A DNA stretch of 64,000 nucleotides, taken from positions 62,001 to 126,000 of the forward strand of contig NW_026114301.1 of the NCBI RefSeq assembly GCF_018139145.2, read 5' to 3'. Below are positions 21,773-31,354 of this stretch, piece after piece. This DNA is from Gymnogyps californianus (Eukaryota > Chordata > Aves > Accipitriformes > Cathartidae). Position 1 is the first letter of the stretch; each line of letters opens with the position of its first letter. A program made the translations under genes and the position numbers. The notes under the pieces are model-generated. The model ran no database searches, was not told where the DNA came from, and saw nothing but the letters and a program-made list of their open reading frames with translations.

Positions 21773-22370
21773 TGTGCTGGTTTTGGCTGGGATAGAGTTA
21801 AATTTCTTCATAGTAGCTAGTATGGGGCTATGTTTTGGATCTGTGTTGGAAACAGTGTTGATAATACAGGGATGTTTTAGTTATTGCTGAGCAGTGCTTA
21901 CACAGAGCCAAGGCCTTTTCTGCTTCTCACACTGCCTTGCCAGCGAGTAGGCTGGGGTTGCACAAGAAGTTGGGAGGGGACACAGCCGGGACAGCTGACC
22001 CCAACTGACCAAAGGGATATTCCATACCATGTGACATCATGCTCAGCAATAAAACTAGGGGGAAGGTTGGCAGGGGGGCCGCTGCTCGGGGACTGGCTGG
22101 GCATCAGCCGGTTGGTGGTGAGCAATTGTTTTCATTTGCATCACTTGTCTTTCTTGGGTTTTATTTCTCTCTCTTTGTTATTTTCCTTTTCATTATAATT
22201 TTTTTAATTATTATTATTATTATTTTATTTCAATTATTAAACTGCTCTTATCTCAACCCACGAGTTTTCTCACTTTTACCCTTCCAATTCTCTTCCCCCC
22301 ATCCCGCTGTGGGGGAAGTGAGTGAGCAGCTGTGTGGTGCTTAGTTGCCAGCTGCGGTTAAACCACGACA
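21773..22370 (+). mobile_element. Group 2 solo LTR
   Basis: A 598-bp LTR (TGTGCTGGTTTTGG to AACCACGACA). Flanks ATATA (21768-21772) and ACATA (22371-22375) match at 4 of 5 positions. It holds the GGATATTCCATACCATGTGACATCATGCTCAG box, then CAATAAAAC in place of a canonical TATA box, an ATT-rich stretch and ATTAAACTGCTCTTATCTC. Confidence 0.88.
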
Positions 22371-22850
22371 ACATACTAAATTTAAAAGCCTATGCTGAAG
22401 CACTGAAGACCTATATAAAGAAGTTTATGGTAGTAGGAAAAAGGAACAGTGATTCTGTTGCTTTTTTAAAGTATTGTACCACACTCTGTAAGCCAGTATG
22501 TGTACAGATTTGTTATTGGAATTGTTCTCTGGCAGAGTATTTTTAGAGTTACATATTGCCTTGATGCATTGAAGCCATGCTCAAGGTTTTGGCTTCTATG
22601 ATCATGGATCTACCTTTGAGAAGCTGGGTCTGCTGGGAGCTGATGGGATTCACCTGACCAAGCGGGGCAAGAGGGTCTTGGCCAACAAGCTGGCCAGACT
22701 TACAAGGAGGGCTTTAAACTAGACTCAGCAGGGGGAGGGGATGGAGTTTTGAGCAACAGAGAAGAGCCAGGGGCTGCTGATGCGTTAGGAACCAACAGGG
22801 GAACACCTGAGAAATGCCGCAAAGGAATTAGGGCTTGATCCTCCAAAAAG

Positions 22851-24660
22851 GTGACACAGTCGACAGCCCAACTGAAGTGCCTCTGTACCAATGCATGCAG
22901 CATGGATGACAAGCAAAAGGAGCTGGAAGCCATTGTGCACGTAGAAAGCTCCGACCTAATTGCTATCGCTGAAACTTGGTGGGATGAATCACATGACTGG
23001 AGCACTGCAATAGATGCCTATAAACTGTTCCGAAGGGACAGGCAAGGAAGGAGGGGCGGGGGGTTGCCCTCTATGTAAAAGAATGGATTGACTGCACAGA
23101 TCTGTCTTTGAAAAACAGCGATGAACATGTTGAGAGCTTATGGGTGAAAATTAGAGGCCAAGCCAACAAAGGAAACCTCATGGTTGGTGTTTACTACAGG
23201 CTGCCCGATCAAGGGGATCCTGTTGACGAAGCATTCTTACTTCAACTACAGGAAGCATCATGCTCGCAGGCTCTGATCCTGCTGGGGGACTTCGATCACC
23301 CTGACATCTGCTGGAAAAGCAACGCAGCAAGCTGTACACAGTCTACGAGATTCTTGGAGTGCGTTGAGGATAATTTCTTAATCCAGATGATAGACAGCCC
23401 AACCAGGGGAGAAGCGTTACTGGACCTGTTGCTTAACAACATGGATGAACTAATTACAGATGTCGAGATTGGTGGCAGCCTGGGCTGCAGTGATCATGCC
23501 CTGGTGGAATTCACGATCTCAAGGGATATGGGCCAGGCAAAGAGTAGAGTCAAGACCCTGAATTTTAGGAGAGCGAACTTTCAGTTGTTTAAGGAATTAG
23601 TGGATGGGACCCCCTGGGAAACTGTCCTGAGGGATAAAGGAGCAGAAGGGAGCTGGCAGCTCTTTAAGGATGCTTTTTTTAGAGCACAAGAGCTCTCGAT
23701 TCCCATGCATAAGAAATCGGGCAAGGAAGGCAGGAGACCGGCATGGCTGAGTAAGGACCTCCTGCTCAAACTAAAGTGTAAGAATGAAATGCACAGGCAG
23801 TAGAAGCAGGGAAATGTATCCTGGGAAGAATATAGGGATGCTGCCCGGGTGTGTAGGGATAGGATCAGGAAAGCTAAGGCACAGCTGGAGCTGAATTTGG
23901 CAAGGGATGTGAAGAAGAAGGGCTTTTACAGGTACGTTGACCAGAAAAGGAAGATTAAAGAAAATGTACCTGCTCTGATAAATAAGACAGGCAGAGTCTG
24001 GGGCAACAAAGTCCCTCCCATCATAGAAGAAGATCAGGCTTGAGACCACCTGAGGAACCTGAACATACACAAGTCCATGGGACTCGACAAGATGCATCCC
24101 AGGGTCCTGAGGGAACTGGCAGACGTAGTTGCTAAGCCACTCTCCATCATATTTGAAAAGTCATGGCAGTCAAGCAAAGTCCCCAGTGACTGGAGAAAAG
24201 GGAATATCACACCCATTTTTTAAAAGGGTAATAAGGAGGACCCTGGGAACAATTGATCAGTCAGCTTCACCTCCGTGCCTGGTAAGATCATGGAGCAGAT
24301 CCTCCTGGAAGACATGTTGAAGCATATGGAAGACAGGGAGGTGACTGAAGGCAGCCAACATGGCTTCACCAAGGGCAAATTGTGCCTGACTACTCTAGTG
24401 GCCTTCTACAATGGAATGACTGCATCAGTGGACAAGGGAAGCGCAACTGATGCCCTCTACCTGGACTTCTGTAAGGCCTTTGACATGGTCCCCCACAACA
24501 TTCTTGCCCCTAAATTGGAAAGAGATGGATTTGAAGGATGGAATATTAGATGGATAAGGAATTGGTTGGATGGCCTCATCCAAAGAGTTACAGTCAATGG
24601 CTCAATGTCCAAATGGAAACCAGTAATGAGTGGTGTCCCTCAAGGGTCCATACTGGGTCC
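22851..24660 (+). pseudogene. CR1 ORF2: endonuclease and N-terminal RT, broken
   Basis: The endonuclease shows AIAETWWDES, YYRLPDQG, LLGDFDHPD and GCSDHALVEF. The usual GDFN reads GDFD here, so a catalytic asparagine is replaced. A run of G residues near 23056 shifts the frame (RRGGG). The linker [22 protein letters not shown] follows. RT reads [38 protein letters not shown] (motif A intact) and [11 protein letters not shown] before the break at 24660. It is not functional. Confidence 0.9.
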
Positions 24661-24972
24661 CTATAAAGCTGGGAGAAGAAGAAGGAAGGGGGGATGTTCA
24701 GAGTTTGTCTTCCCAAGTAACCATTATGCGTGATGGAGCCCTGCTTTCCTGGAGATGGCTGAACACCTGCCTGCCAATGGGAAGTAGTGAATGAATTCCT
24801 TGTTTTGCTTTGCTTGCGTGCGTGGCTTTTGCTTTCCCTATTAAACTGTCTTTATCTCAACCCACGAGTTTTCTCACTTTTACTCTTCCGATTCTCTCCC
24901 CCATCCCATTGTGCAGGGAGTGAGTGAGTGGCTGTGTGGTGCTTAGTTGCCGGCTGCGGTTAAACTACGACA
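24661..24972 (+). mobile_element. 5'-truncated group 2 LTR inside CR1
   Basis: The piece starts at a CTATAAAGC TATA-like box and runs to AACTACGACA, so only about the last 310 bp of LTR remain. It sits where a stretch of CR1 RT is missing. A single deletion removing the LTR 5' half and the adjacent CR1 explains both losses. Confidence 0.8.
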
Positions 24973-25437
24973 ACCTGTTAGAGCGTGTCCAGAGAAGGGC
25001 CATGAAAATGATCAGAGGGCTGGAACACCTCTCCTATGAAGAAAGGCTGAGATAGCTGTAGTTGTTTAGCCTGGAGAAGAGAAGTCTCTGGGGAAACCTT
25101 ATTGCAGCCTTTCAATACTTAAAGGGGGCTTATAAGAAAGATGGAGAGAGACTTTTTACCAAGGCCCGTAGTGACAGGACAAGGGACAACAGTTTTAAAC
25201 TGAAAGAGGGTAGATTTAGATTGGACATAAGGAAGAAATTCTTTATGATGAGACACTGGAAAATAGGTTGCCCAGAGAAGTTGTGGATGCCTCCTCCCTG
25301 GAAGTGTTCAAGGTCAGGTTGGACAGGGCTTTGAGCAACCTGATCTAGTGAAAGATGTCCCTGCCCATGGCAGGGGGTTGGTCTAGATGATCTTTAAAGG
25401 CCCCTTCCATCCCAAATCATTCTCTGATTCTATGATT

Positions 25438-25556
25438 AAATTGAACTCCTTTTTTTATACTTTTAATGTTGCTGCAGGCATTTCAGTTTCACAAGCATTA
25501 ATGAAAGCAAGGAATAGACAGATGAAGGGGAAATTCAAATTTTTATCTTCTCAGCA
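25438..25556. other. Unassigned spacer
   Basis: Short AT-rich DNA between the CR1 3' terminus and the LTR-like unit, with no feature seen. Confidence 0.4.
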
Positions 25557-26690
25557 GTGGTAATTTGTGACCAAGGAATTATCTGACATGGAGGGCAAGA
25601 AGGCCTACCTGCAGAAGGGGTTAAACTCGCTGGAAGCAGGAATAGGAGAGACAGAACAACTCCCCTTAAGGGAGTGAAGTTTCCCTTCCTGATGAGATAA
25701 GAAACAGCTGCAGCATTGTCTGGTAGGAATCCTGGAATGCTGTACTTGTTTTGCCTGGGATGTTTAGAGGAGGAACCAAAGGTGGGGAAAGGGAGGGATT
25801 TAGGTGATTTGGGGAGGAACAACTGTGGGAAAACAGAGGAGTAAGGGAATAAAAGGGTCCATTTGTGTGTAAGCAGGGGCTGGTTGGTATGCTTGTCTGG
25901 CCATGCCCTGTACCTTATCAGCACAGTCTATCCTATTTCTTTATTAAATTAAATTTCTAACTCTTCCTGGGTGAGGGTGTCTTTATTCTGTGTGCATGTG
26001 TGTGTATGGGGGTCTGTGGTGCCAGCAACTGGAGTAAGTGTGGGTGTGTGAGTGAGTGTGTGATCACTATCGAAGATCAAACCGGACTAGCCAGTGAATA
26101 GGTGAAGTGGCCTGGGAGCAAGGGGGTGATTGGTTTCTCTAAGGGTCAGCTCTGGGTGTGAGAGTGTCTGTATATCTCTAGCAGTTAGAGCACAGGAGGA
26201 GTTGGCTACCAGAGGGACCAGGGGAGTCCCAGCCAACTCTGTGGGGGCATGTGTGCGAGTGAGACAGTCTGTACCAGCAACTGGAGTGGAGCCGTGGCCT
26301 CAGGGGCTCGTATGTCCAGGTGCCAGCAACTGAGGAGACTGGGATCCAGTCTGAGCCCAGCTGCTGGAGGGATCCACATTGTACATACAGATATATACTC
26401 CCACTAGTGGACTTCCGTCCTGCTCGGCCAGAGAGCAGAGCAGGATGAGGCCGTTGGTGCTGTCTGCGTTCATGTGAGTGCCTCTGAGTGTCTGTGAGCT
26501 GTGTGGCTGGCCATGTATATATGTATATGTGAATATATGTATATATGTAGTGTATATGTGTGATCTGTGTGCATGTGCCTACTGTGAATACATTTTCAGC
26601 CTCACTACTGGTTGGACCTGGGGACATGGAGCAGCAGCAGCCTCACCTCTCTTGGGCTGTCAGATCTGACATCATATATTTTCCTCTAAC
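25557..26690 (+). mobile_element. Probable LTR-like retroelement unit, unknown family
   Basis: The left part has a GAATAAAAGGG box (about 25846-25856), a leader-like stretch and TTATTAAATTAAAT (about 25941-25955), spaced like the TATA box and poly(A) signal of an LTR. A GT-rich stretch follows, with three copies of a CCAGCAACTGRRG motif (26021-26034, 26274-26286, 26322-26335) and a TA/TG microsatellite (about 26512-26560). Ends and TSD could not be set. The open frames here are short and unconvincing. LTR identity is inferred from layout. Confidence 0.4.
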
Positions 26691-27359
26691 AGTATTTTTA
26701 AAGAAGACTAAATAAAAATTTGTCTCTTTCTATATCTTAAAGCTCTGTTTATTCTTACTTGCAACTTTCAAGCTTGATCTTGGTATTAAGATATACATTC
26801 TTCACATATATTCTCCAGCTCTGTTTCATTTGCATATATTCCCTTACATAGACCTGAGGGAACAGGATATTTCTTATCCATGACTTTTATCATCTAGAAA
26901 GGAGTTTTCTTGGCTCTGAGCACAGCTTTGAAAAATCAAACGGGATGAAGAGATGTGTGGGGATGATACTGCACTGTTCTACCTGCCCTCTTGAGAGGGG
27001 CAACTGAAGGGGCAACTGCTGGAATTCAGTGCTGACCAACACACATGAACTTACCTGTCCCTGTCTGTTACCTGTTCTTCCCATCAGTATTTCAGCTGCC
27101 TGCTGTGTTCTTCCAGACCCATGCTGGGGAGCCTCTGCCTACAGAGCTAAATAAAGAGGGCCAGGAAATGAGCTTGAGCACTGGAACCTGATTGTCCCTA
27201 CTGCATTATTAGATCCTGCCAAGACCCAGTCTGGCACTGTTCAGGGAAGTTAACACTCCAGGGACTGCTCAAGAAAGGCAGCATGGATTAAGTTTTTCCT
27301 GGATTGGTTCCCTGAACAGTCTTCCAACAGCATTCCAGCAGATTTACATTCCTCATGTG
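26691..27359. other. Unassigned sequence
   Basis: About 670 bp without recognisable genes or repeats. AAATAAAG at about 27150 is an isolated poly(A)-signal-like string with no gene attached. Confidence 0.4.
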
Positions 27360-27906
27360 TGTCGTGGTTTAACCCCAGCTGGCAACTAAGCACCACACAG
27401 CCGCTCGCTCACTCCCCCTCTGGTGGAACGGGGGAGAGAATCGGAAGAGTAAAAGTGAGAAAACTCGTGGGTTGAGATAAAGACAGTTTAATACGTAAAG
27501 CAAAAGCCACGCACGCAAGCAAAGCAAAACAAGGAATTCATTCACTACTTCCCATTGGCAGGCAGGTGTTCAGCCATCTCCAGGAAAGCAGGGCTCCATC
27601 ACATGTAACGGTTACTTGGGAAGACAAACGCCAATACTCCAAATGTCCTCCCCTTCCTCCTTCTTCCCCCAGCTTTATATTGCTGAGCATGACATCATAT
27701 GGTATGGAATATCCCTTTGGTCAGTTGGCCTACTCATTGGCAGGGCAGTATGAGAAGCAGAAAAGGCCTTGATGCTGTGTAAGCACTGTTCAGCAATAAC
27801 TAAAACATCCCTGTGTTATCAACACTGTTTTCATCAAAAATTCAAAACATAGCCCCATACAAGCTACTATGAAGAAAATCAACTCTATCCCAGACAAAAC
27901 CAGTAC
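27360..27906 (-). mobile_element. Group 2 LTR, internally shortened
   Basis: A 547-bp LTR in minus orientation (sense start at 27906, TGTACTGGTTTTGTCTGGG; sense end at 27360, AACCACGACA). It lacks part of the stretch before the CAGCTGACC box: GGTCAGTTGG runs directly into CCTACTCATTGGCAGGG. No clear TSD is seen (ATGTG and GTGAG). Confidence 0.82.
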
Positions 27907-28230
27907 AGTGAGAAATCAAGCAGCTGGTCTGGATAGAGACTAACAGCCTGCTGCTGCTGTCAGTTTGCTTTGGAGAGGTTTCAGCCCCTTGCTTTGTCTC
28001 AGCTGCCTGGGCATTACCTGTTACTGCTTACAACTGAAAAATACTTTGGCAGTGAAAGCAGCTCTCTGTATTTCCAGTATTGCCCTTTCTCAGGAGCAGG
28101 GGCAATCCTGTTCTTAGCTCCTTGGTATCATAGCCATGTACCCATTCTATATGACATCCTGCTTTAATCCTTGTGTGTGGCTGAGGGGCTTAATAATAAT
28201 AAAGTTAGTAAAATGAAATGGATACAAAGG
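27907..28230. other. Unassigned sequence between two LTRs
   Basis: About 320 bp of non-repetitive sequence with no coding signal. A TAATAATAAAG string is at about 28191. Confidence 0.4.
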
Positions 28231-28846
28231 TGTCGTGGTTTAACCCCAGTCAGCAACTAAGCACTACACAGCTGCTCACTCACTCCCCCTCAGTGGGACG
28301 GGGGAAGAGAACTGGAAAGGTAAAAGTGAAAAAACTTGTGGGTTGAGATAAAAACAGTTTAATAATTGAAATAAAATGAAATAGTAGCAGTAATAATAAT
28401 AATAATAATAAATTGTAATGAAAAGGATAATAACAAAGAGAGAGAAATAAAACCCAAGAAAGACAAGTGATGTAAATGAAAACAATTGCTCACCACCAAC
28501 CGGCTGATGCCCAGTCAGTCCCTGAGCAGCGGCCCCCCCGCCAAACTTTACCCCTAGTTTTATTGCTGAGCATGATGTCATATGGTATGGAATATCCCTT
28601 TGGTCAGTTGGGGTCAGCTGTCCCGGCTGTGTCCCCTCCCAACTTCTTGTCCACCCTCAGCCTACTTGCTGGCAAGGCAGTGTGAGAAACAGAGAAGGCC
28701 TTGACTCTGTGTAAGCACTGCTCAGCAATAACTAACTAAAACATCCCTGTCTTATCATCAACACTGTTTCCAGCACAAATCCAAAACATAGCTCCATACT
28801 AGCTACTATGAAGAAAATTAACTCTATCCCAGCCAAAACCAGCACA
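28231..28846 (-). mobile_element. 3' LTR (group 2) of a truncated ERV
   Basis: A 616-bp LTR in minus orientation (sense start at 28846, TGTGCTGGTTTTGG; sense end at 28231, AACCACGACA). It is preceded in sense by a purine run that ends exactly at the LTR start and by pol on the same strand, so it is a true 3' LTR and links group 2 LTRs to the ERVL-like pol. The outer flank reads AAAGG (28226-28230); the matching TSD copy was lost with the 5' half. Confidence 0.92.
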
Positions 28847-28859
28847 TTCTCCACCCCTT
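28847..28859 (-). other. Polypurine tract (plus-strand primer site)
   Basis: The sense strand reads AAGGGGTGGAGAA directly before TGTGCTGG of the 3' LTR. This is the expected place and composition of a retroviral polypurine tract, which primes plus-strand DNA synthesis. Confidence 0.8.
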
Positions 28860-29411
28860 ATTCCATACCATTTACGTCATGCTCAGGTCCCACACTATCC
28901 AATACATCCTCATTACCCACCATCACCCTTCCCATCCTTTGATATAATACACAGATATCATTCCCTTAGTCTATGGATCACCCCTGTGAAATGTCTGTAA
29001 AATGCCCATAAATGTCCACAAATGTCCACAAAATGTCCATTGAGTTCATTTAGTCCATGACTTTGGGCTCCATCTGTTATGGTGGTCACTCAGGACAGGA
29101 GAGGTGGTGTGTTGCGTGGATTTATTTGGCACCAAAGCCAGCTCAGGTTGGGTCACTGCCGCACTTGCACTGCTTCTTGTACGGCTTGTCCTCCATTGGT
29201 TCAGGTGGTTCCTGCTATAGTAATTCCTATAACATGCAACTCAAATTATGGGTTACAACAATTTAAAGGTATTTCCATTACAATCTCCACCCCTGGTCCC
29301 TTTGTGTCAGGTTATAGGGTTTAACATTGCAATGAACTCCTCCCCTTGCTCCTAGCCTGGCTAGCAACAAGGGGTTCCTGCTATATTAAATCCCATAACA
29401 TGCAACTCAAA
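28860..29411 (-). other. ERV 3' untranslated region with internal direct repeat
   Basis: The stretch between the pol stop and the polypurine tract shows no env gene, as expected for ERVL-type elements. It holds a short AAATGTCCAC-type tandem repeat (about 28984-29041). Two near-identical copies of a roughly 48-bp unit begin GGTTCCTGCTATA (about 29207-29255 and 29374-29421); the second overlaps the pol end. A second purine-rich string, AGGGACCAGGGGTGGAGATT on the sense strand (about 29283-29302), resembles the polypurine tract. Confidence 0.6.
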
Positions 29412-30542
29412 TCATGGATTATTTTCACCCAGGATTAAATCCCCTTGAGGCACGCATCGGACTTCCCCATCCTTCCGCATCACCCACCAAGTGCACCCAG
29501 GCCCTTGAGCAAAAGCAATCCCACGAATGGGTTTGCCTTTGACTGAGGCAGGAGTAACCCAAACTGTCTTTCCTAACATAATCTTTATGTGCACTACAGG
29601 GACTTTATCCCTTTCTACAGTACGTAAAAGTTCTGATTGGGCAGGGCCAGCTCGATTGACAGATCCCCTAGTGTTGACTAACCAGGTGGCCTTTGCTAGA
29701 TGTGTATCCCAATGTTTGAAGGTCCCACCACCCATTGCTCTCAATGTAGTCTTTAACAATCCATTGTATCGCTCGATTTTCCCAGAGGCGGGTGCATGAT
29801 AGGGGATGTGATACACCCACTCAATGCCATGCTCTTTGGCCCAGGTGTCTATGAGATTGTTCCGGAAATGAGTCCCGTTGTCTGACTCAATTCTTTCTGG
29901 GGTTCCATGTCTCCATAAGATTTGCTTCTCAAGGCCCAGGATAGTGTTCCGGGCGGTGGTATGGGGCACGGGATATGTTTCCAGCCATCCGGTGGTTGCT
30001 TCCACCATTGTAAGCACATGGCGCTTGCCTTGGCGGGTTTGTGGGAGTGTGATATAGTCAATCTGCCAGGCCTCCCCATATTTGTATTTCAGCCATCGTC
30101 CCCCATACCAAAGAGGCTTTAACCGCTTGGCTTGCTTAATTGCAGCACATGTTTCACATTCATGGATAACCTGTGCGATAGTGTCCATGGTCAGGTCCAC
30201 CCCTCGATCACGAGCCCATCTATATGTTGCATCTCTTCCCTGATGGCCTGAGGTGTCATGGGCCCACCAAGCCATGAATAATTCACCCTTATGCTGCCAA
30301 TCCAGATCCACCTGAGCCTCTTCAATGCTAGCAGCCTTGTCTACCTGTTGATTGTTTTGATGTTCTTCAGTGGCCCGACTCTTGGGTACATGGGCATCTA
30401 CATGACGTACTTTCACAACCAAGTTTTCTAGCTGGGCAGCAATATCTTGCCACAATGCGGCAGCCCAGATGGGTTTACCTCTGCGTTGCCAGTTACTCTG
30501 CTTCCATTGCTGCAACCACCCCCACAGGGCATTTGCCACCAT
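29412..30542 (-). CDS. ERV pol C-terminus: RNase H end plus intact-looking integrase
   Basis: An uninterrupted 376-codon frame, the cleanest ERV coding segment in the window. Residues 1-72 are the RNase H C-terminus (WMVANALWGW, HVDAH, Asp68). The integrase zinc domain has H95, H100, C129 and C132. The catalytic core has D162 (WQIDY), D221 (ESDNGTHF) and E257 (KIERYNG), with exactly 35 residues between the last two. The C-terminal domain ends GDLILGENNP. Integrase joins viral DNA ends to host DNA. The frame is 5'-truncated: upstream it reads YTDS at about 30543-30556, and pol similarity stops near 30565. There is no start codon context for a separate protein. It is probably young, but not independently functional. 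Confidence 0.9.
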   Translation of the reverse strand: MVANALWGWLQQWKQSNWQRRGKPIWAAALWQDIAAQLENLVVKVRHVDAHVPKSRATEEHQNNQQVDKAASIEEAQVDLDWQHKGELFMAWWAHDTSGHQGRDATYRWARDRGVDLTMDTIAQVIHECETCAAIKQAKRLKPLWYGGRWLKYKYGEAWQIDYITLPQTRQGKRHVLTMVEATTGWLETYPVPHTTARNTILGLEKQILWRHGTPERIESDNGTHFRNNLIDTWAKEHGIEWVYHIPYHAPASGKIERYNGLLKTTLRAMGGGTFKHWDTHLAKATWLVNTRGSVNRAGPAQSELLRTVERDKVPVVHIKIMLGKTVWVTPASVKGKPIRGIAFAQGPGCTWWVMRKDGEVRCVPQGDLILGENNP

Positions 30543-30565
30543 CCATGAGTCAGTATAGAGATAAA

Positions 30566-30746
30566 GTAAGGATGAGGAAAATTAAATAAAACTATGCAGC
30601 TTGGAAGAGAGAAAACTGATAAGATTTGATGAGATCTGGAAACTTATGAGTGGCTTGAAGAAAGAAAATTGGGAGCAATAATTCTCTATTTCCCACAACA
30701 TAGGAATCAGAGGAGGGCATAAAACAAAATCATACGCAGAAGGTCT
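30566..30746. other. Unassigned spacer
   Basis: AT-rich DNA between the broken 5' edge of the ERV and the next LTR. No feature was seen. Confidence 0.4.
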
Positions 30747-31354
30747 TGTCCTGGTTTCGGCTGGGACAGAGTTAACTCTCTTCTTAGTAGCTGGTACAGT
30801 GCTGTGTTTTGGATTTAGTGTGAGAATGATGTTGATAACACACTGAGGTTTTAGTTGTTGCTAAGTAGCGCTTATCCTAAGCCAAGGACTTTTCAGTTTC
30901 CCATGCCCTGCCAGCAAGCAGGTGTGCAAGAAGCTGGGAGGGAGCATAGCCGGGGCAGCTGACCTGAACTAGCCAAAGGGGTATTCCATACCATGGAACG
31001 TCATGCTCAGTATATAAACAGGGGGGAGTTGGCCGGGAGGGGGGATCGCTGCTGGGGCATTGGTCAGCGGGTGGTGAGCAATTGCATTGTGCATCACTTG
31101 TCTTTTCTTGGGTTTTATTTCTCTCTCTTTTTTTTGTCATATTCCTTTTCATTACTATTATTATTATTATTATATTTTTATTATTATTAGTGTTAGTAAT
31201 GTATTTTATTTTACTTTAGTTATTAACCTGCTCTTATCTCAACCCATGAGTTTTACTTTTTTTTTTCCCGAACCTCCTCCCCATCCCACTGGGAGTGGGG
31301 AGTGAGGGAGCAGCTGCGTGGTGCTTAGTTGCTGGCTGGGGTTAAACCATGACA
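30747..31354 (+). mobile_element. Group 1 solo LTR
   Basis: A 608-bp LTR (TGTCCTGGTTTCGG to AACCATGACA) with TATATAAA at 31011-31018. GTCT flanks both ends (30743-30746 and 31355-31358), so the TSD is a 4-bp match or a decayed 5-bp one. Confidence 0.9.

Larger units (their letters stand above)
22575..25437 (+). mobile_element. CR1 LINE, 5'-truncated, with LTR fragment inside
   Basis: In order: the C-terminal end of ORF1 (GFYDHG, DGIHLTKRGKRVLANKLA, 22583-22720), the ORF2 endonuclease (22851-23803), the linker (23849-24100), RT to [12 protein letters not shown] (24100-24660), a group 2 LTR piece (24661-24972), the RT C-terminus (24973-25345) and a 3' end with GATTCTATGATT (about 25425-25437). 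The segment of CR1 between SILGP and LLERVQRR, normally some hundreds of bases and including motif C, is gone. The 3' end of the LTR is present but its 5' half is not. Confidence 0.9.
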
